Positions 56,991-64,000 of a stretch of 64,000 nucleotides of DNA are shown one piece after another (the stretch's first letter is position 1; each line of letters begins with the position of its first letter). Made by a program: the position numbers and the translations under genes. The notes under the pieces were generated by a model. It saw only the letters and a program-made list of their open reading frames with translations. It did not search any database and was not told where the DNA came from. The stretch comes from an uncultured Roseburia sp. (lineage in GTDB: Bacteria > Bacillota > Clostridia > Lachnospirales > Lachnospiraceae): assembly GCA_947642555.1 (NCBI GenBank), contig CANRSX010000020.1, forward strand, positions 16,048 through 80,047. Reading direction: 5' to 3'.

Positions 56991-57491
56991 ATGTTTGAAA
57001 TTGGAGAGTATATTGTGTATGGAGTGAAAGGCGTTTGTCAGATTGAAGATATCACCCATATAGACATTTCCGGAGCAGATAAGGACCGCTTATATTATGT
57101 ACTTGCTCCGCTTGGCGGCGGAGGCAGGATTTATGCACCGACGGATAATCAGAAGATCACGATGCGCAGAGTGATCACAAAGGAGGAGGCGAGCCAGCTG
57201 ATCCGGGATCTGCCAAAGATCGAGCTTCTGCTGGTGCCCGATGACAAGCAGCGGGAAGCGAAGTATAAGGAAGCGTTAAATACCTGTGATTACCGTGTCT
57301 GGGTCAGCATCGTAAAGACGCTTCATCTTCGTAAAAAGGAGCGGATTGCCCAGGGAAAGAAGATCACTGCGCTGGATGAACGGTATATGAGGACTGCGGA
57401 AAATGAGCTCTACAGTGAGCTTTCCCTGACGCTTGGCGTACCAAAGGACGAGCTGGAGGATTATATCAGAGGACAGCTGAATACGACGTGA
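56991..57491 (+). CDS. CarD-family transcriptional regulator
   Basis: A 166-aa RNA-polymerase-interacting factor. Residues 1-60 form the Tudor-like RNA-polymerase-binding domain (MFEIGEYIVYGVKGVCQIEDI, YYVLAPLGGGGRIYAPTDN); the remainder is the helical DNA-binding domain (KEALNTCDYRVWVSIVKTLHLRKKERIAQGKKI, DERYMRTAENELYSEL). CarD proteins stabilise open promoter complexes, notably at rRNA promoters. AAGGAGAG precedes ATG 56991; the frame is open from 56916 but lacks a better site. It is flanked by a perfect palindromic terminator downstream. Confidence 0.93.
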   Translation: MFEIGEYIVYGVKGVCQIEDITHIDISGADKDRLYYVLAPLGGGGRIYAPTDNQKITMRRVITKEEASQLIRDLPKIELLLVPDDKQREAKYKEALNTCDYRVWVSIVKTLHLRKKERIAQGKKITALDERYMRTAENELYSELSLTLGVPKDELEDYIRGQLNTT

Positions 57492-57519
57492 AAAAAGAGG
57501 GAGCGCGCTCCCTCTTTTT
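57492..57519. terminator. Perfect 28-bp palindromic bidirectional terminator
   Basis: AAAAAGAGGGAGCG immediately followed by CGCTCCCTCTTTTT. It serves carD and the convergent telA-type gene. Confidence 0.9.
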
Positions 57520-57565
57520 GTGTGCGGTTTTTGGATTCTGCGCAGGTCAGACGGCAGCATCCGAA

Positions 57566-58744
57566 TCAGACGGGCTGCTGTCTTGACGCCTGACTCACTG
57601 CGAGCAGCTTCTGACGCATCTCGTCTTCAATGCGGACGAGCTCTTCCTCGGCGCTTCGCCGCTTCGCGCGGCCGTCCTCCTGGATCTTTAAGACTTCATC
57701 CAGGGTGGAGATCAGCGTCTTGTTGGTCGCGGTCAGTGTCTCGATATCGACGATGCCGCGCTCGCTCTCGCGTGCAGTCTCGATGGTGGCGGTCTTTAAG
57801 GTCTCGGCGTTTTTGCGCAGCAGCGCATTGGTCATGTCCGTCACCTCGCGCTGTGCCTTTGCGGCCTCGCTGGAGTGATTTAACCCGATCGCGATCACCA
57901 TCTGGCTCTTCCAGAGAGGAATAGTATTTACAAGTGTAGACTGAATCTTCTCTGACATTGCCGTGTCGTTGCTCTGGATCAGACGGATCTGCGGCGCCAT
58001 CTGCATCGAGATCGTCCGTGTCAGCTCCAGGTCGTAGATCTTTTTCTCGAAGCGCTCGCACATGGCGGCAAAATCATTGGCTGCCTGGGTGTCCTCGGGA
58101 AGGCCGCTCTGCTCCGCCTTCTGCAGCAGCGCGGGGAGCTCGGTGCCCCTGGCCGCAGCAAGCTTTTGCTTGCCGGCGAGGATATACATGGAGAGCTCCT
58201 TGAAGTAATTCAGGTTCAGCTCGTACATTTTGTCTAACATGGCGGCATCCTTTAACAGGGTCACCTGGTGATCTTCCATGACTTTGCAGATCCGGTTGAT
58301 GTTTGCTTCGGCCTTGTCGTATTTTACTTTGAGGTTATCCAGCTTGTTGCCGGTTTTTTTGAAAAAGCCGAAAAGGCCCTTTTCCTCTTCCTCGTCAAAC
58401 TCCTTTAACTCGGTCACGACATCTGTCAGCATCTGTCCGATCTCGCCCATATCCTTGGTGCGGACATTGTTTAAGGCATTTTCGGAAAAATCGGCGATCT
58501 TTTTCTGACTGCCCGCGCCGTAGCGCATGACCAGCTGCGTGTCGGAGATATCGATCTGCGCGGCGAAATCGTCCACCATTTTCTGTTCCTCCGGCGTCAG
58601 CACAACCTCGGGCACCTTCGGCGCCGCTTCCACAGGCGGATTTGGGGCTTTTGCCGCCGGTGCGTCAGCCGCTCCCCCGAAGGGATCGAGCGTCAGTGTC
58701 GGAGTCGGGGATTCCTTTAACATGTCGTCTAAATTACTGCTCAT
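57566..58744 (-). CDS. TelA-family toxic anion resistance protein
   Basis: A 392-aa mainly helical protein of the TelA/YaaN family, named for tellurite resistance; the true function may be envelope stress response. After a Pro/Ala-rich N-terminal stretch (residues 10-50) the family core runs through FAAQIDISDTQLVMRYGAGSQKKIADFSENAL, KGLFGFFKKTGNKLDNLKVKYDKAEANINRI, ELNLNYFKELSMYILAGKQKL, and LWKSQMVIAIGLNHSSEAAKAQ. ATG 58744 follows GGAGG by 8 nt. It overlaps the upstream xpaC-type gene by 11 bp; the same xpaC-yaaN pairing exists in Bacillus subtilis. Confidence 0.9.
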   Translation of the reverse strand: MSSNLDDMLKESPTPTLTLDPFGGAADAPAAKAPNPPVEAAPKVPEVVLTPEEQKMVDDFAAQIDISDTQLVMRYGAGSQKKIADFSENALNNVRTKDMGEIGQMLTDVVTELKEFDEEEEKGLFGFFKKTGNKLDNLKVKYDKAEANINRICKVMEDHQVTLLKDAAMLDKMYELNLNYFKELSMYILAGKQKLAAARGTELPALLQKAEQSGLPEDTQAANDFAAMCERFEKKIYDLELTRTISMQMAPQIRLIQSNDTAMSEKIQSTLVNTIPLWKSQMVIAIGLNHSSEAAKAQREVTDMTNALLRKNAETLKTATIETARESERGIVDIETLTATNKTLISTLDEVLKIQEDGRAKRRSAEEELVRIEDEMRQKLLAVSQASRQQPV

Positions 58745-60686
58745 CTGCTTTTCCTCCATCTGCATTCTCTATATCTGCTTTTTCTGTATCTGCTTTTTCT
58801 GTATCTGTTTTCTGTGCCGCAAAGTCCATGTCCCTTGTCAGGCCCTCTCTGGCCAGCATGGTTTTTAAAACCTGCGCATCTGTGGTCGCGTCAAAGACCG
58901 CGTCCTGGAACAGGTTGTTTAACAGCTCGGTAAACGCCTGATTGATTGTGTCAAGCGTGTTTTCGATCTCGGATTTGGCTTTTATAATCTCGTCGCCCGG
59001 CGCGCTGATCTGATCAAAATCCGCATAGGCGTCCACGAGCTTTAAGGTGGTGGGCAGATAATATTCCATCAGCTTGTGGATCCGGGGAATCTGCTCGGGA
59101 TGCTCTCTGATATTGTCAAAAATATCTTTCAGCAGATGCTCTAACCGGAAGAGTCTGGCGGAGATCACCTCCCCTTCAATCTGATCGTTTAATTCCCGCA
59201 GCCTGCGGACATATTCCATCCCCTCGGCCATGATGGCATTCAGCTCGGAAGATACCGCCGCGTCACTTTCTGCGGAGCCGTCCGCCTGATCCGCTCCGAC
59301 GGCTCCCGCGACGTGTCCTTTGCCGCCGCCTGAGAGCCGCGCTTCCTCCTCGCGCCGTCTGCGCTCGTTTTCCGCAGCCAGGTACTGCCGGAAGACGACG
59401 TTGTTAAACATGAAGCAGGTTTTCTGCTCGTCCAGATGGCCTTCCGGGAAAATTCCGGCGTTTAAGATTCTCTGCAGCTCCTTTGCGACGAAGGCTTCGG
59501 GCTTTCCGGTGCCGAGCGCAAGTTCGGAGATCTGTACGAACATCCGGCTGTCACAGAGGCTGGCATAGCGCTTCGCATGCCGCAGAAGGCGCTGCTGCCG
59601 GATGCCGAATCCGAACAGACCGAGAAAAACTGCCAGAAAGAGCACCAAAAACAGACACATGGCGAGCGGGATATCCGGTGTTACCGTCGATCCCATAAGC
59701 AGAAGCGCTGTAAAACCGGCTCCGATCCCGCCGAAAATCTGCCAGAGAACGCCGGAAACCCGGCCGACCTGCCGCATCGGAATAAAGGAGGCCGCGGTCA
59801 TGTATCCTGCCTGCTGCTGTTTCTGCATCTGCCGCTGCTGCTTCAGCTGTATTTCCCGCTGCCGCCGCTGCTGTCGGAGCGAAGCCTCCTGCATCTGCCG
59901 CTGCTGCCGCTTTGTCTGCTCGGCCTGCCGCCGCATCTGCGCATCCTGCCGGCGTCTGCTGGCTTCTTCCTGCTGCCGCTGCTGCCTGAGCCGCTCTGCT
60001 TCCTGCTGCTGTTTCAGCTGAGCCTCCCGCCGCAGCCGCTCGGCCTCCTGCTGCTGTTTCAGCTGAGCCTCCCGCCGCAGCCGCTCGGCCTCCTGCTGTC
60101 GCTGGAACCGGGCCTGCCGCTCTGCTTCCTGCTGCTGCCAGGCATCGCTTTGCTGCCATGCCGTGTTTTGCTGCTTCGCCTGTCCGTTTTGCTGCTGCCA
60201 GGCGGTGCGGTTCTGAGTTCCGGCCTGTCGTTGTGCCTGTCCTGAGTTCCCGGCCTGTCGTTGTGCCTGTCCTGAGCTCCCGGCCTGTCGTTGTGTCTGT
60301 CCTTGCGCCTGACCTGTGTTCCCGGCCTGTCGTTGTGCCTGTCCTGAGCTCCCGGTCTGCGGCCCTGCGGATCCGTATCTTGTCTGCTGTCTGCTGTCCG
60401 CCGTCCAGCCGGTCTTTCTGCCTTTTATGTCGGGCCCCAGCGCCTGCTGCCACAGCGGGATATCCGTCTGATCTGTTCCGCCGGAAGCCTGTCCGCCGCT
60501 TTGAGCGTGAGAGGACCAGGGGCCGGATCCCTCCGGCTGAATATGTATCCCCACCTCGTCCAAGGTGGCGTTCACCGTCTGGGAGACCAGGCGGTTCAGC
60601 GTCTGAAAATTCCCGTTCTGAAGGGCGTCCGTCAGAGCATCCTTCATCTGATCGCCTATATTATTGTAATTATATTTGTCACTCAT
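58734..60686 (-). CDS. XpaC-like protein with a long Gln-rich N-terminal extension
   Basis: A 650-aa protein. The C-terminal 350 residues match the XpaC (5-bromo-4-chloroindolyl phosphate hydrolysis) family: two hydrophobic helices (VLWQIFGGIGAGFTALLLMG and a following LAMCLFLVLFLAVFLGLFGF), then a helical cytoplasmic domain (LLKDIFDNIREHPEQIPRIHKLMEYYLPTTLKLVDAYADF). The N-terminal 300 residues are low complexity: GQAQRQAG(N/S) decapeptides and EAERLRREAQLKQQQ 15-mers, the latter an exact 45-bp DNA duplication. A short conserved segment MSDKYNYNNIGDQMKDAL opens it. The start at 60686 has only a weak, distant GAGG. It is translationally coupled to the TelA-type gene. Confidence 0.82.
   Translation of the reverse strand: MSDKYNYNNIGDQMKDALTDALQNGNFQTLNRLVSQTVNATLDEVGIHIQPEGSGPWSSHAQSGGQASGGTDQTDIPLWQQALGPDIKGRKTGWTADSRQQTRYGSAGPQTGSSGQAQRQAGNTGQAQGQTQRQAGSSGQAQRQAGNSGQAQRQAGTQNRTAWQQQNGQAKQQNTAWQQSDAWQQQEAERQARFQRQQEAERLRREAQLKQQQEAERLRREAQLKQQQEAERLRQQRQQEEASRRRQDAQMRRQAEQTKRQQRQMQEASLRQQRRQREIQLKQQRQMQKQQQAGYMTAASFIPMRQVGRVSGVLWQIFGGIGAGFTALLLMGSTVTPDIPLAMCLFLVLFLAVFLGLFGFGIRQQRLLRHAKRYASLCDSRMFVQISELALGTGKPEAFVAKELQRILNAGIFPEGHLDEQKTCFMFNNVVFRQYLAAENERRRREEEARLSGGGKGHVAGAVGADQADGSAESDAAVSSELNAIMAEGMEYVRRLRELNDQIEGEVISARLFRLEHLLKDIFDNIREHPEQIPRIHKLMEYYLPTTLKLVDAYADFDQISAPGDEIIKAKSEIENTLDTINQAFTELLNNLFQDAVFDATTDAQVLKTMLAREGLTRDMDFAAQKTDTEKADTEKADIENADGGKADEQ
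59998..60087. repeat. 45-bp tandem duplication inside the xpaC-type gene
   Basis: Two 45-bp copies (59998-60042 and 60043-60087) that differ only within the first codon, encoding the Gln/Arg/Glu-rich 15-mer. A further partial copy continues to about 60100. Confidence 0.85.
60211..60358. repeat. 30-bp imperfect tandem repeats inside the xpaC-type gene
   Basis: Units of 30 bp (60241-60270, 60271-60300 and flanking partial copies) encode the decapeptide GQAQRQAG(N/S)S. They are in frame, so the number can change without breaking the gene. Confidence 0.75.
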
Positions 60687-60797
60687 GATATCAAAAGACC
60701 TCGTGATCCAGAAAGATAACTTTATTATCACATATCGGCCTTTTGTCTGCAACTATTTCTTTTCTTAATTCCGGCGTGCACGGCGGGGGCCGCCGGC

Positions 60798-62183
60798 TCA
60801 CACCTCCTTCTGACGAAGCTCTGCGGCAACCATCAGGATGGCGGTAATTCCCGCTGCGAGGTCGGCGATCGGCCCGGCGTACATGATGCCGTCAATCCCG
60901 AGAAAGAGCGGGAAGAGCAAAAGCAGGGGCAGCAGAAAAATGATCTGCCTGGTCAGGGAGAGAAAGACGCCGCGCTTTGGTTTGCCGATCGCGGTAAAGA
61001 AATTTGAGGTGATCGGCTGCAGGAAATTTAAAAACGTAAAAAACAGGTATATGTGAAAATAGCGGACCGCAAACAGGTAGTATTCCTCCGAGCCGTTGCC
61101 GAAGATGGAGATAATCTGGCGCGGCGCAAACTGGAACAGGAAAAACGCCGTCAGCGCCAGCACGAACCCGCAGCCGGCTGCATGCAGGTAAGCTGTCCGG
61201 ACCCGGTCGTATTTTTTCGCGCCGTAATTGAAGCTGACGATCGGCTGCAGCCCCTGGGAAATCCCGATGATGAAGGATAGAAACACCTGGTTTACCTTTG
61301 TGATGATACCGGCGCAGGCGATCGGAACAGACTCGCCGTAGACGGAGAGCGAGCCGTAGTATTTTAGCGACTGATTCATCACGATCTGGACGAGCATCAT
61401 CGCGACCTGATTGGAAAAGGGCGCGGCGCCGAGCGAAAGAATCGTAAGCAGGGTATCCCGTCTGGGGATCAGATGGACGCGCCGGATGGTGACGGTCTTC
61501 GCATGCGACAGAAACCACAGGGCAAGTCCCGCGGAGAACATCTGACCGATTACGGTTGCGGCGGCTGCGCCGGCCATGCCCCACTGAAAAACAAAGACGA
61601 ACAGGGCGTCGAGAATCGTGTTGATCACCGCGCCGGTCAGATTGCAGAGCATGGCGATTTTCGGGCGTCCGTCCGCACGGATCAGATGCGCGCTGCCGGT
61701 GGTTAGGATCAGGAATGGAAATCCGAAGGAAACGATTCTCGTATAGACCCTCGCATAGGGGAGCACGGCGTCCGGCGATCCGAAGGCGGCCAGCAGCGGA
61801 TCCAGAAAGAGCTGGGAAATCACGCAGAGGACGACGCCGCAGCCAAAGAGCATAACCGCCGCGTTCCCGAGATAACCGACCGCTTTTTCGTGCTCCCCTC
61901 TTCCCATGCTGAGGTTAAAGGAGGAGGCGCCGCCCACCCCGAAGAGCAGCGCGAGCGCTAAGCAGGAGATCGAAAGCGGAAACGAAATATTGGTGGCCGC
62001 GTTTCCGAGCTCGCCGACGCTTCTCCCGATAAAAAACTGGTCGACGATGTTGTAAAGAGAGCTCACCAGCATAGCGACGATGCTGGGAATGGTAAACTGC
62101 AGCAAAAGCCGGTCGACGGATGCAAAGCCGAGCGGATTTGGTCTGCCTGTCTTTGGTTCTGTGGTCTGTGTATGAGAATTCAT
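60798..62183 (-). CDS. MATE-family multidrug efflux transporter
   Basis: A 461-aa membrane transporter with twelve predicted helices in two MatE repeats. Characteristic segments are LLLQFTIPSIVAMLVSSLYNIVDQFFIGRSVG at the N-terminus, LLFGVGGASSFNLSMGRG, and the second repeat QGLQPIVSFNYGAKKYDRV. Such proteins export cationic drugs or toxic metabolites using Na+ or H+ gradients; the substrate is unknown. GAGG lies 6 nt before ATG 62183. An in-frame ATG at 62195 overlaps the marR stop as ATGA and is an alternative. It is co-transcribed with the MarR gene and presumably controlled by it. Confidence 0.92.
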   Translation of the reverse strand: MNSHTQTTEPKTGRPNPLGFASVDRLLLQFTIPSIVAMLVSSLYNIVDQFFIGRSVGELGNAATNISFPLSISCLALALLFGVGGASSFNLSMGRGEHEKAVGYLGNAAVMLFGCGVVLCVISQLFLDPLLAAFGSPDAVLPYARVYTRIVSFGFPFLILTTGSAHLIRADGRPKIAMLCNLTGAVINTILDALFVFVFQWGMAGAAAATVIGQMFSAGLALWFLSHAKTVTIRRVHLIPRRDTLLTILSLGAAPFSNQVAMMLVQIVMNQSLKYYGSLSVYGESVPIACAGIITKVNQVFLSFIIGISQGLQPIVSFNYGAKKYDRVRTAYLHAAGCGFVLALTAFFLFQFAPRQIISIFGNGSEEYYLFAVRYFHIYLFFTFLNFLQPITSNFFTAIGKPKRGVFLSLTRQIIFLLPLLLLFPLFLGIDGIMYAGPIADLAAGITAILMVAAELRQKEV

Positions 62184-62191
62184 AGGGTACC

Positions 62192-62623
62192 TCATTTCGT
62201 TGCTGTTTTTTCTTCTACGTTTGCCGCCATGCGCTCCAGAAGCCCGGCCAGGATGTCCTGTTCCTCTTCTGAAATGTGATCGAGCAGTATGGCGCTCCAT
62301 TCTTTTTTTGCCTGCCGGATGGGACCGGCGGTGTCATGTCCGCGTCCGGTCAGCCATACGCGGTTGCATCTGCGGTCTTCGGAATCCTGGCTGCGGATGA
62401 CCAGGCCTTTGTCGCAGAGGGACCGGACGATCCGGGTGACGGCGGATTTGTCGATGGAGAGCTCCGCTGCGATCTCGTCCTGTGTGCGCCCTTCCTCCCG
62501 CTGCAGATAAAACAGAACCGGGTATTCCGCGGAAGAGATGCCGAATTCTTTCAGTGCCCTCGTATAGTGGGACTGCGCCCGGCGGTGCAGAATGGAGATC
62601 AGTCTGCCGATTGGTCTTGTCAT
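62192..62623 (-). CDS. MarR-family transcriptional regulator
   Basis: A 143-aa winged-helix dimer-type regulator. The recognition region is TQDEIAAELSIDKSAVTRIVRSLCDKGLVIRSQDSEDRRCNRVWLT, with the DxRxxxxxLT wing typical of the family. N- and C-terminal helices (MTRPIGRLISILHRR and EEEQDILAGLLERMAAN) would form the dimer interface. It precedes a MATE efflux gene, the classic repressor-pump pairing. Its promoter carries an inverted repeat over the -35 box, suggesting autorepression relieved by the pump's substrate. Confidence 0.92.
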   Translation of the reverse strand: MTRPIGRLISILHRRAQSHYTRALKEFGISSAEYPVLFYLQREEGRTQDEIAAELSIDKSAVTRIVRSLCDKGLVIRSQDSEDRRCNRVWLTGRGHDTAGPIRQAKKEWSAILLDHISEEEQDILAGLLERMAANVEEKTATK

Positions 62624-62658
62624 GGTATCGTTCCTCCGTCTGAGTAGTATTTTAGAAG

Positions 62659-62692
62659 AGTATACGGCATATTAGTTGATTTGTCAACTAAT
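62659..62692 (-). promoter_or_regulatory. marR-MATE promoter with overlapping MarR operator
   Basis: Minus-strand TTGACA (62682-62687), 17-nt spacer, TATACT (62659-62664). The perfect inverted repeat ATTAGTTGA / TCAACTAAT with a 4-nt centre (62671-62692) covers the -35, a typical MarR-type operator. Confidence 0.85.
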
Positions 62693-62717
62693 TGGGCGGG
62701 ATGAAAAAACGGAGACG

Positions 62718-62755
62718 AAAAAAAGATCGCCTTCGGGAGGGAAAACGATCTTTTT
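62718..62755. terminator. Terminator-like hairpin between marR and the integrase
   Basis: AAAAAGATCG pairs with CGATCTTTTT around a 16-nt loop. No gene ends here in the plus direction, so it may be a remnant or an insulating element next to the integrase. Confidence 0.5.
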
Positions 62756-62769
62756 AGAAACACAGGGGT

Positions 62770-62799
62770 GTTTCGTAGAGTTTATATATTCCACGAAAC
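62770..62799. repeat. Inverted repeat upstream of the integrase
   Basis: GTTTCGT (62770-62776) and ACGAAAC (62793-62799), 16-nt spacer rich in A/T. It could be a recombinase arm site or an operator. Confidence 0.4.
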
Positions 62800-62923
62800 C
62801 CGTGCTTTTATCTGTAAACACATGCTATAGTCTACAGCAACTTTACAAGCTTGTCAACAGCCAAATTTCTGGAACACAATGGCTGTGTGCCTGTAAATGA
62901 TACAAAAGACGAGGAGGAACATC

Positions 62924-63964
62924 ATGGCGAGAAAGGGAAATAACATTTATCTGCGCAATACCGGAAAGTGGGAGGGACGGTATGTCAAAGGAAGGGCGCC
63001 GGACGGAAGAATACGATACGGCTATGTTTCCGGAAGCACTTATGAAGAGACGAGGAAGAAACGGGACGCGGCGGCAATGGCATATGAAAGCGCAAAGGAG
63101 ACCGCGGCCGGTCCGGAGGGGCGGCTTTTGTTTTCCACGCTGTCCATGGAATGGCTGAAGGGACGCGAACTGTTTTTAAAAGAAAGCAGCATCGCCAAAT
63201 ACCGGAATATTTTAATCCGGTACCTGCTTCCATGGTTTGGCGGAAAATATGTGACGGAAATCACAAAGGAGGACGTCTCACAGCATATCACATGGCTGCT
63301 CACAGAAGGGGGAGCGCACGGGGACGGTCTGTCCGCAAAGATGATCCGAAGCGTGATTTCGGTTTTTAAATCTGTGACAGAGTACGCCGGGGACTCCAGG
63401 AATATCCGGGTCGTGACATTCGGCAGATTTCCACTCAGGGAACAGAAAAAGCAGCTTCGTGTATTCAGTGTAAAGGAACAGCAGCAGCTGGAGACATGTC
63501 TGCTCTCCGATCTGCGTTCGGACCGGCTGGGCATCCTGCTCTGCCTTTATACGGGAATCCGGCTCGGCGAGCTGTGTGCCCTGAAATGGGGCGATATTTC
63601 ATTCGAAAACAGAAAGATGCACATTCATGCAACCATGACAAGAATCCAGATACAGGGCGATCCGGACCGCAGGACAAAGGTGATCACCACGCCGCCCAAA
63701 AGCACATGCTCTGTCCGGGAGATCCCGCTTCCATCCGATCTCTTCGGTCTTTTAAAGGAAATGGAAATGCCGGCGGATACCTATGTGCTTACCGGAGCCC
63801 GTGATATCTATGTGGAACCACGGACAATGGAAAACCGCTTTAAGGCCATCGTAAAAACATGCGGGATTGCGGATGCAAATTTTCACGCACTGCGTCACCC
63901 GTATGTCAAGCCCACGACAAAAAAATTTACAACTTTTTTTGAGGGTTTCCGGGCAGCCGCATAG
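62924..63964 (+). pseudogene. Tyrosine recombinase/integrase, C-terminus disrupted
   Basis: The first 325 residues form a phage/transposon-type integrase: an AP2-like arm-binding N-terminus (MARKGNNIYLRNTGKWEGRYVKG), a core-binding SAM-like domain (LKESSIAKYRNILIRYLLPWFGGKYVTEITKEDV), and the catalytic domain with Arg-I in YTGIRLGELCALKWGDI and HxxR in FHALRH. Intact relatives continue HTFATR... to a catalytic Tyr. Here the sequence changes abruptly after HALRH (about 63898) and stops 22 codons later without the second His/Trp or Tyr. It is therefore probably inactive, interrupted by another element whose end starts near 63898. GAGGAGG precedes ATG 62924. Confidence 0.8.
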
Positions 63965-64000
63965 CTGCCCGTAGCTACTTAATACGGTATTCATGGCTCA
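63898..64000. mobile_element. Possible end of an insertion element interrupting the integrase
   Basis: Right of the breakpoint the sequence is unlike an integrase: an AT-rich stretch beginning near TGTCAAGCCCACGAC, poly-A and poly-T runs, then a GGGCAGC/GCTGCCC hairpin (63951-63970). This looks like the non-coding end of a mobile element that continues beyond the window. Family not assigned. Confidence 0.35.

Noticed and set aside
60211..60358. Regular 30-bp repeats resembling a CRISPR array
   Set aside because: The repeats are contiguous without unique spacers, in frame, and encode a decapeptide inside the xpaC-type gene. No cas genes are present.

Overview
The window is GC-rich (roughly 55-58 %), low-repeat chromosomal DNA with dense gene packing, strong AGGAGG-type ribosome binding sites, a T-box leader, spore-germination genes (spoVAD, spoVAE), YesM/YesN-type two-component systems and LplB/LplC/lipoprotein ABC sugar transporters. 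Together these point to a spore-forming anaerobic Clostridia, most likely a gut Lachnospiraceae (Enterocloster/Hungatella/Eisenbergiella-like). The genus cannot be fixed from the sequence alone.

Layout. 1-7.7 kb: the 3' part of a polyphosphate:AMP phosphotransferase, a PAP2 phosphatase, a LspA-like peptidase and an AraC regulator, a short-type glycogen phosphorylase, an XRE regulator, then spoVAD-spoVAE behind a sigma-G-like promoter. 7.7-11.9 kb: a GntR regulator divergent from a hexuronate operon (uxuA, SDR mannonate oxidoreductase, HAD phosphatase) with three TTGTATACAA-like operators. 11.9-26.9 kb (locus 1): NagZ-like GH3, solute-binding lipoprotein, domain-permuted GH3, two permeases, two esterase-D-type esterases, a type-B carboxylesterase, and a YesM/YesN pair. 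27-40 kb: HIT protein, KDPG aldolase fused to a VOC-like domain, HAD hydrolase, DHH phosphoesterase, T-box and ileS, long-type glycogen phosphorylase, FapA/DUF342 repeat protein, HD-GYP response regulator. 40.2-55.5 kb (locus 2): a second YesM/YesN pair, an inserted RelE/ParE-type toxin-antitoxin module, three tandem solute-binding lipoproteins, two permeases, an esterase, a type-B carboxylesterase and a second NagZ-like GH3. 55.6-64 kb: KDG kinase, CarD, the xpaC-telA pair, MATE-MarR, and a tyrosine integrase whose 3' end is broken off at the window edge.

How it fits together. Loci 1 and 2 are rearranged paralogues of one catabolic module: a two-component sensor, lipoprotein-dependent oligosaccharide import, intracellular deacylation by several serine esterases, and exo-glycosidic cleavage by GH3 enzymes. 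The substrate is probably an ester-decorated oligosaccharide. The uxu operon, KDPG aldolase and KdgK supply mannonate -> KDG -> KDPG -> pyruvate + GAP, so uronate side groups could be drained to glycolysis (uronate isomerase is not in the window).

The most striking finding is regulatory. All four solute-binding-protein genes, and the locus 2 carboxylesterase, have a pair of GTG(C/A)AAG-like boxes in direct orientation, 21 bp apart (22 in the esterase). The -10 hexamer begins exactly 27 bp downstream of the proximal box's first base in all five. This looks like the binding code of the YesN-type AraC-domain response regulators encoded beside them, and ties the two loci into one regulon. Two ketogluconate genes that lie far apart (KDPG aldolase and KdgK) also share a GAAACNNNGTTTT palindrome just downstream of their predicted transcription starts.
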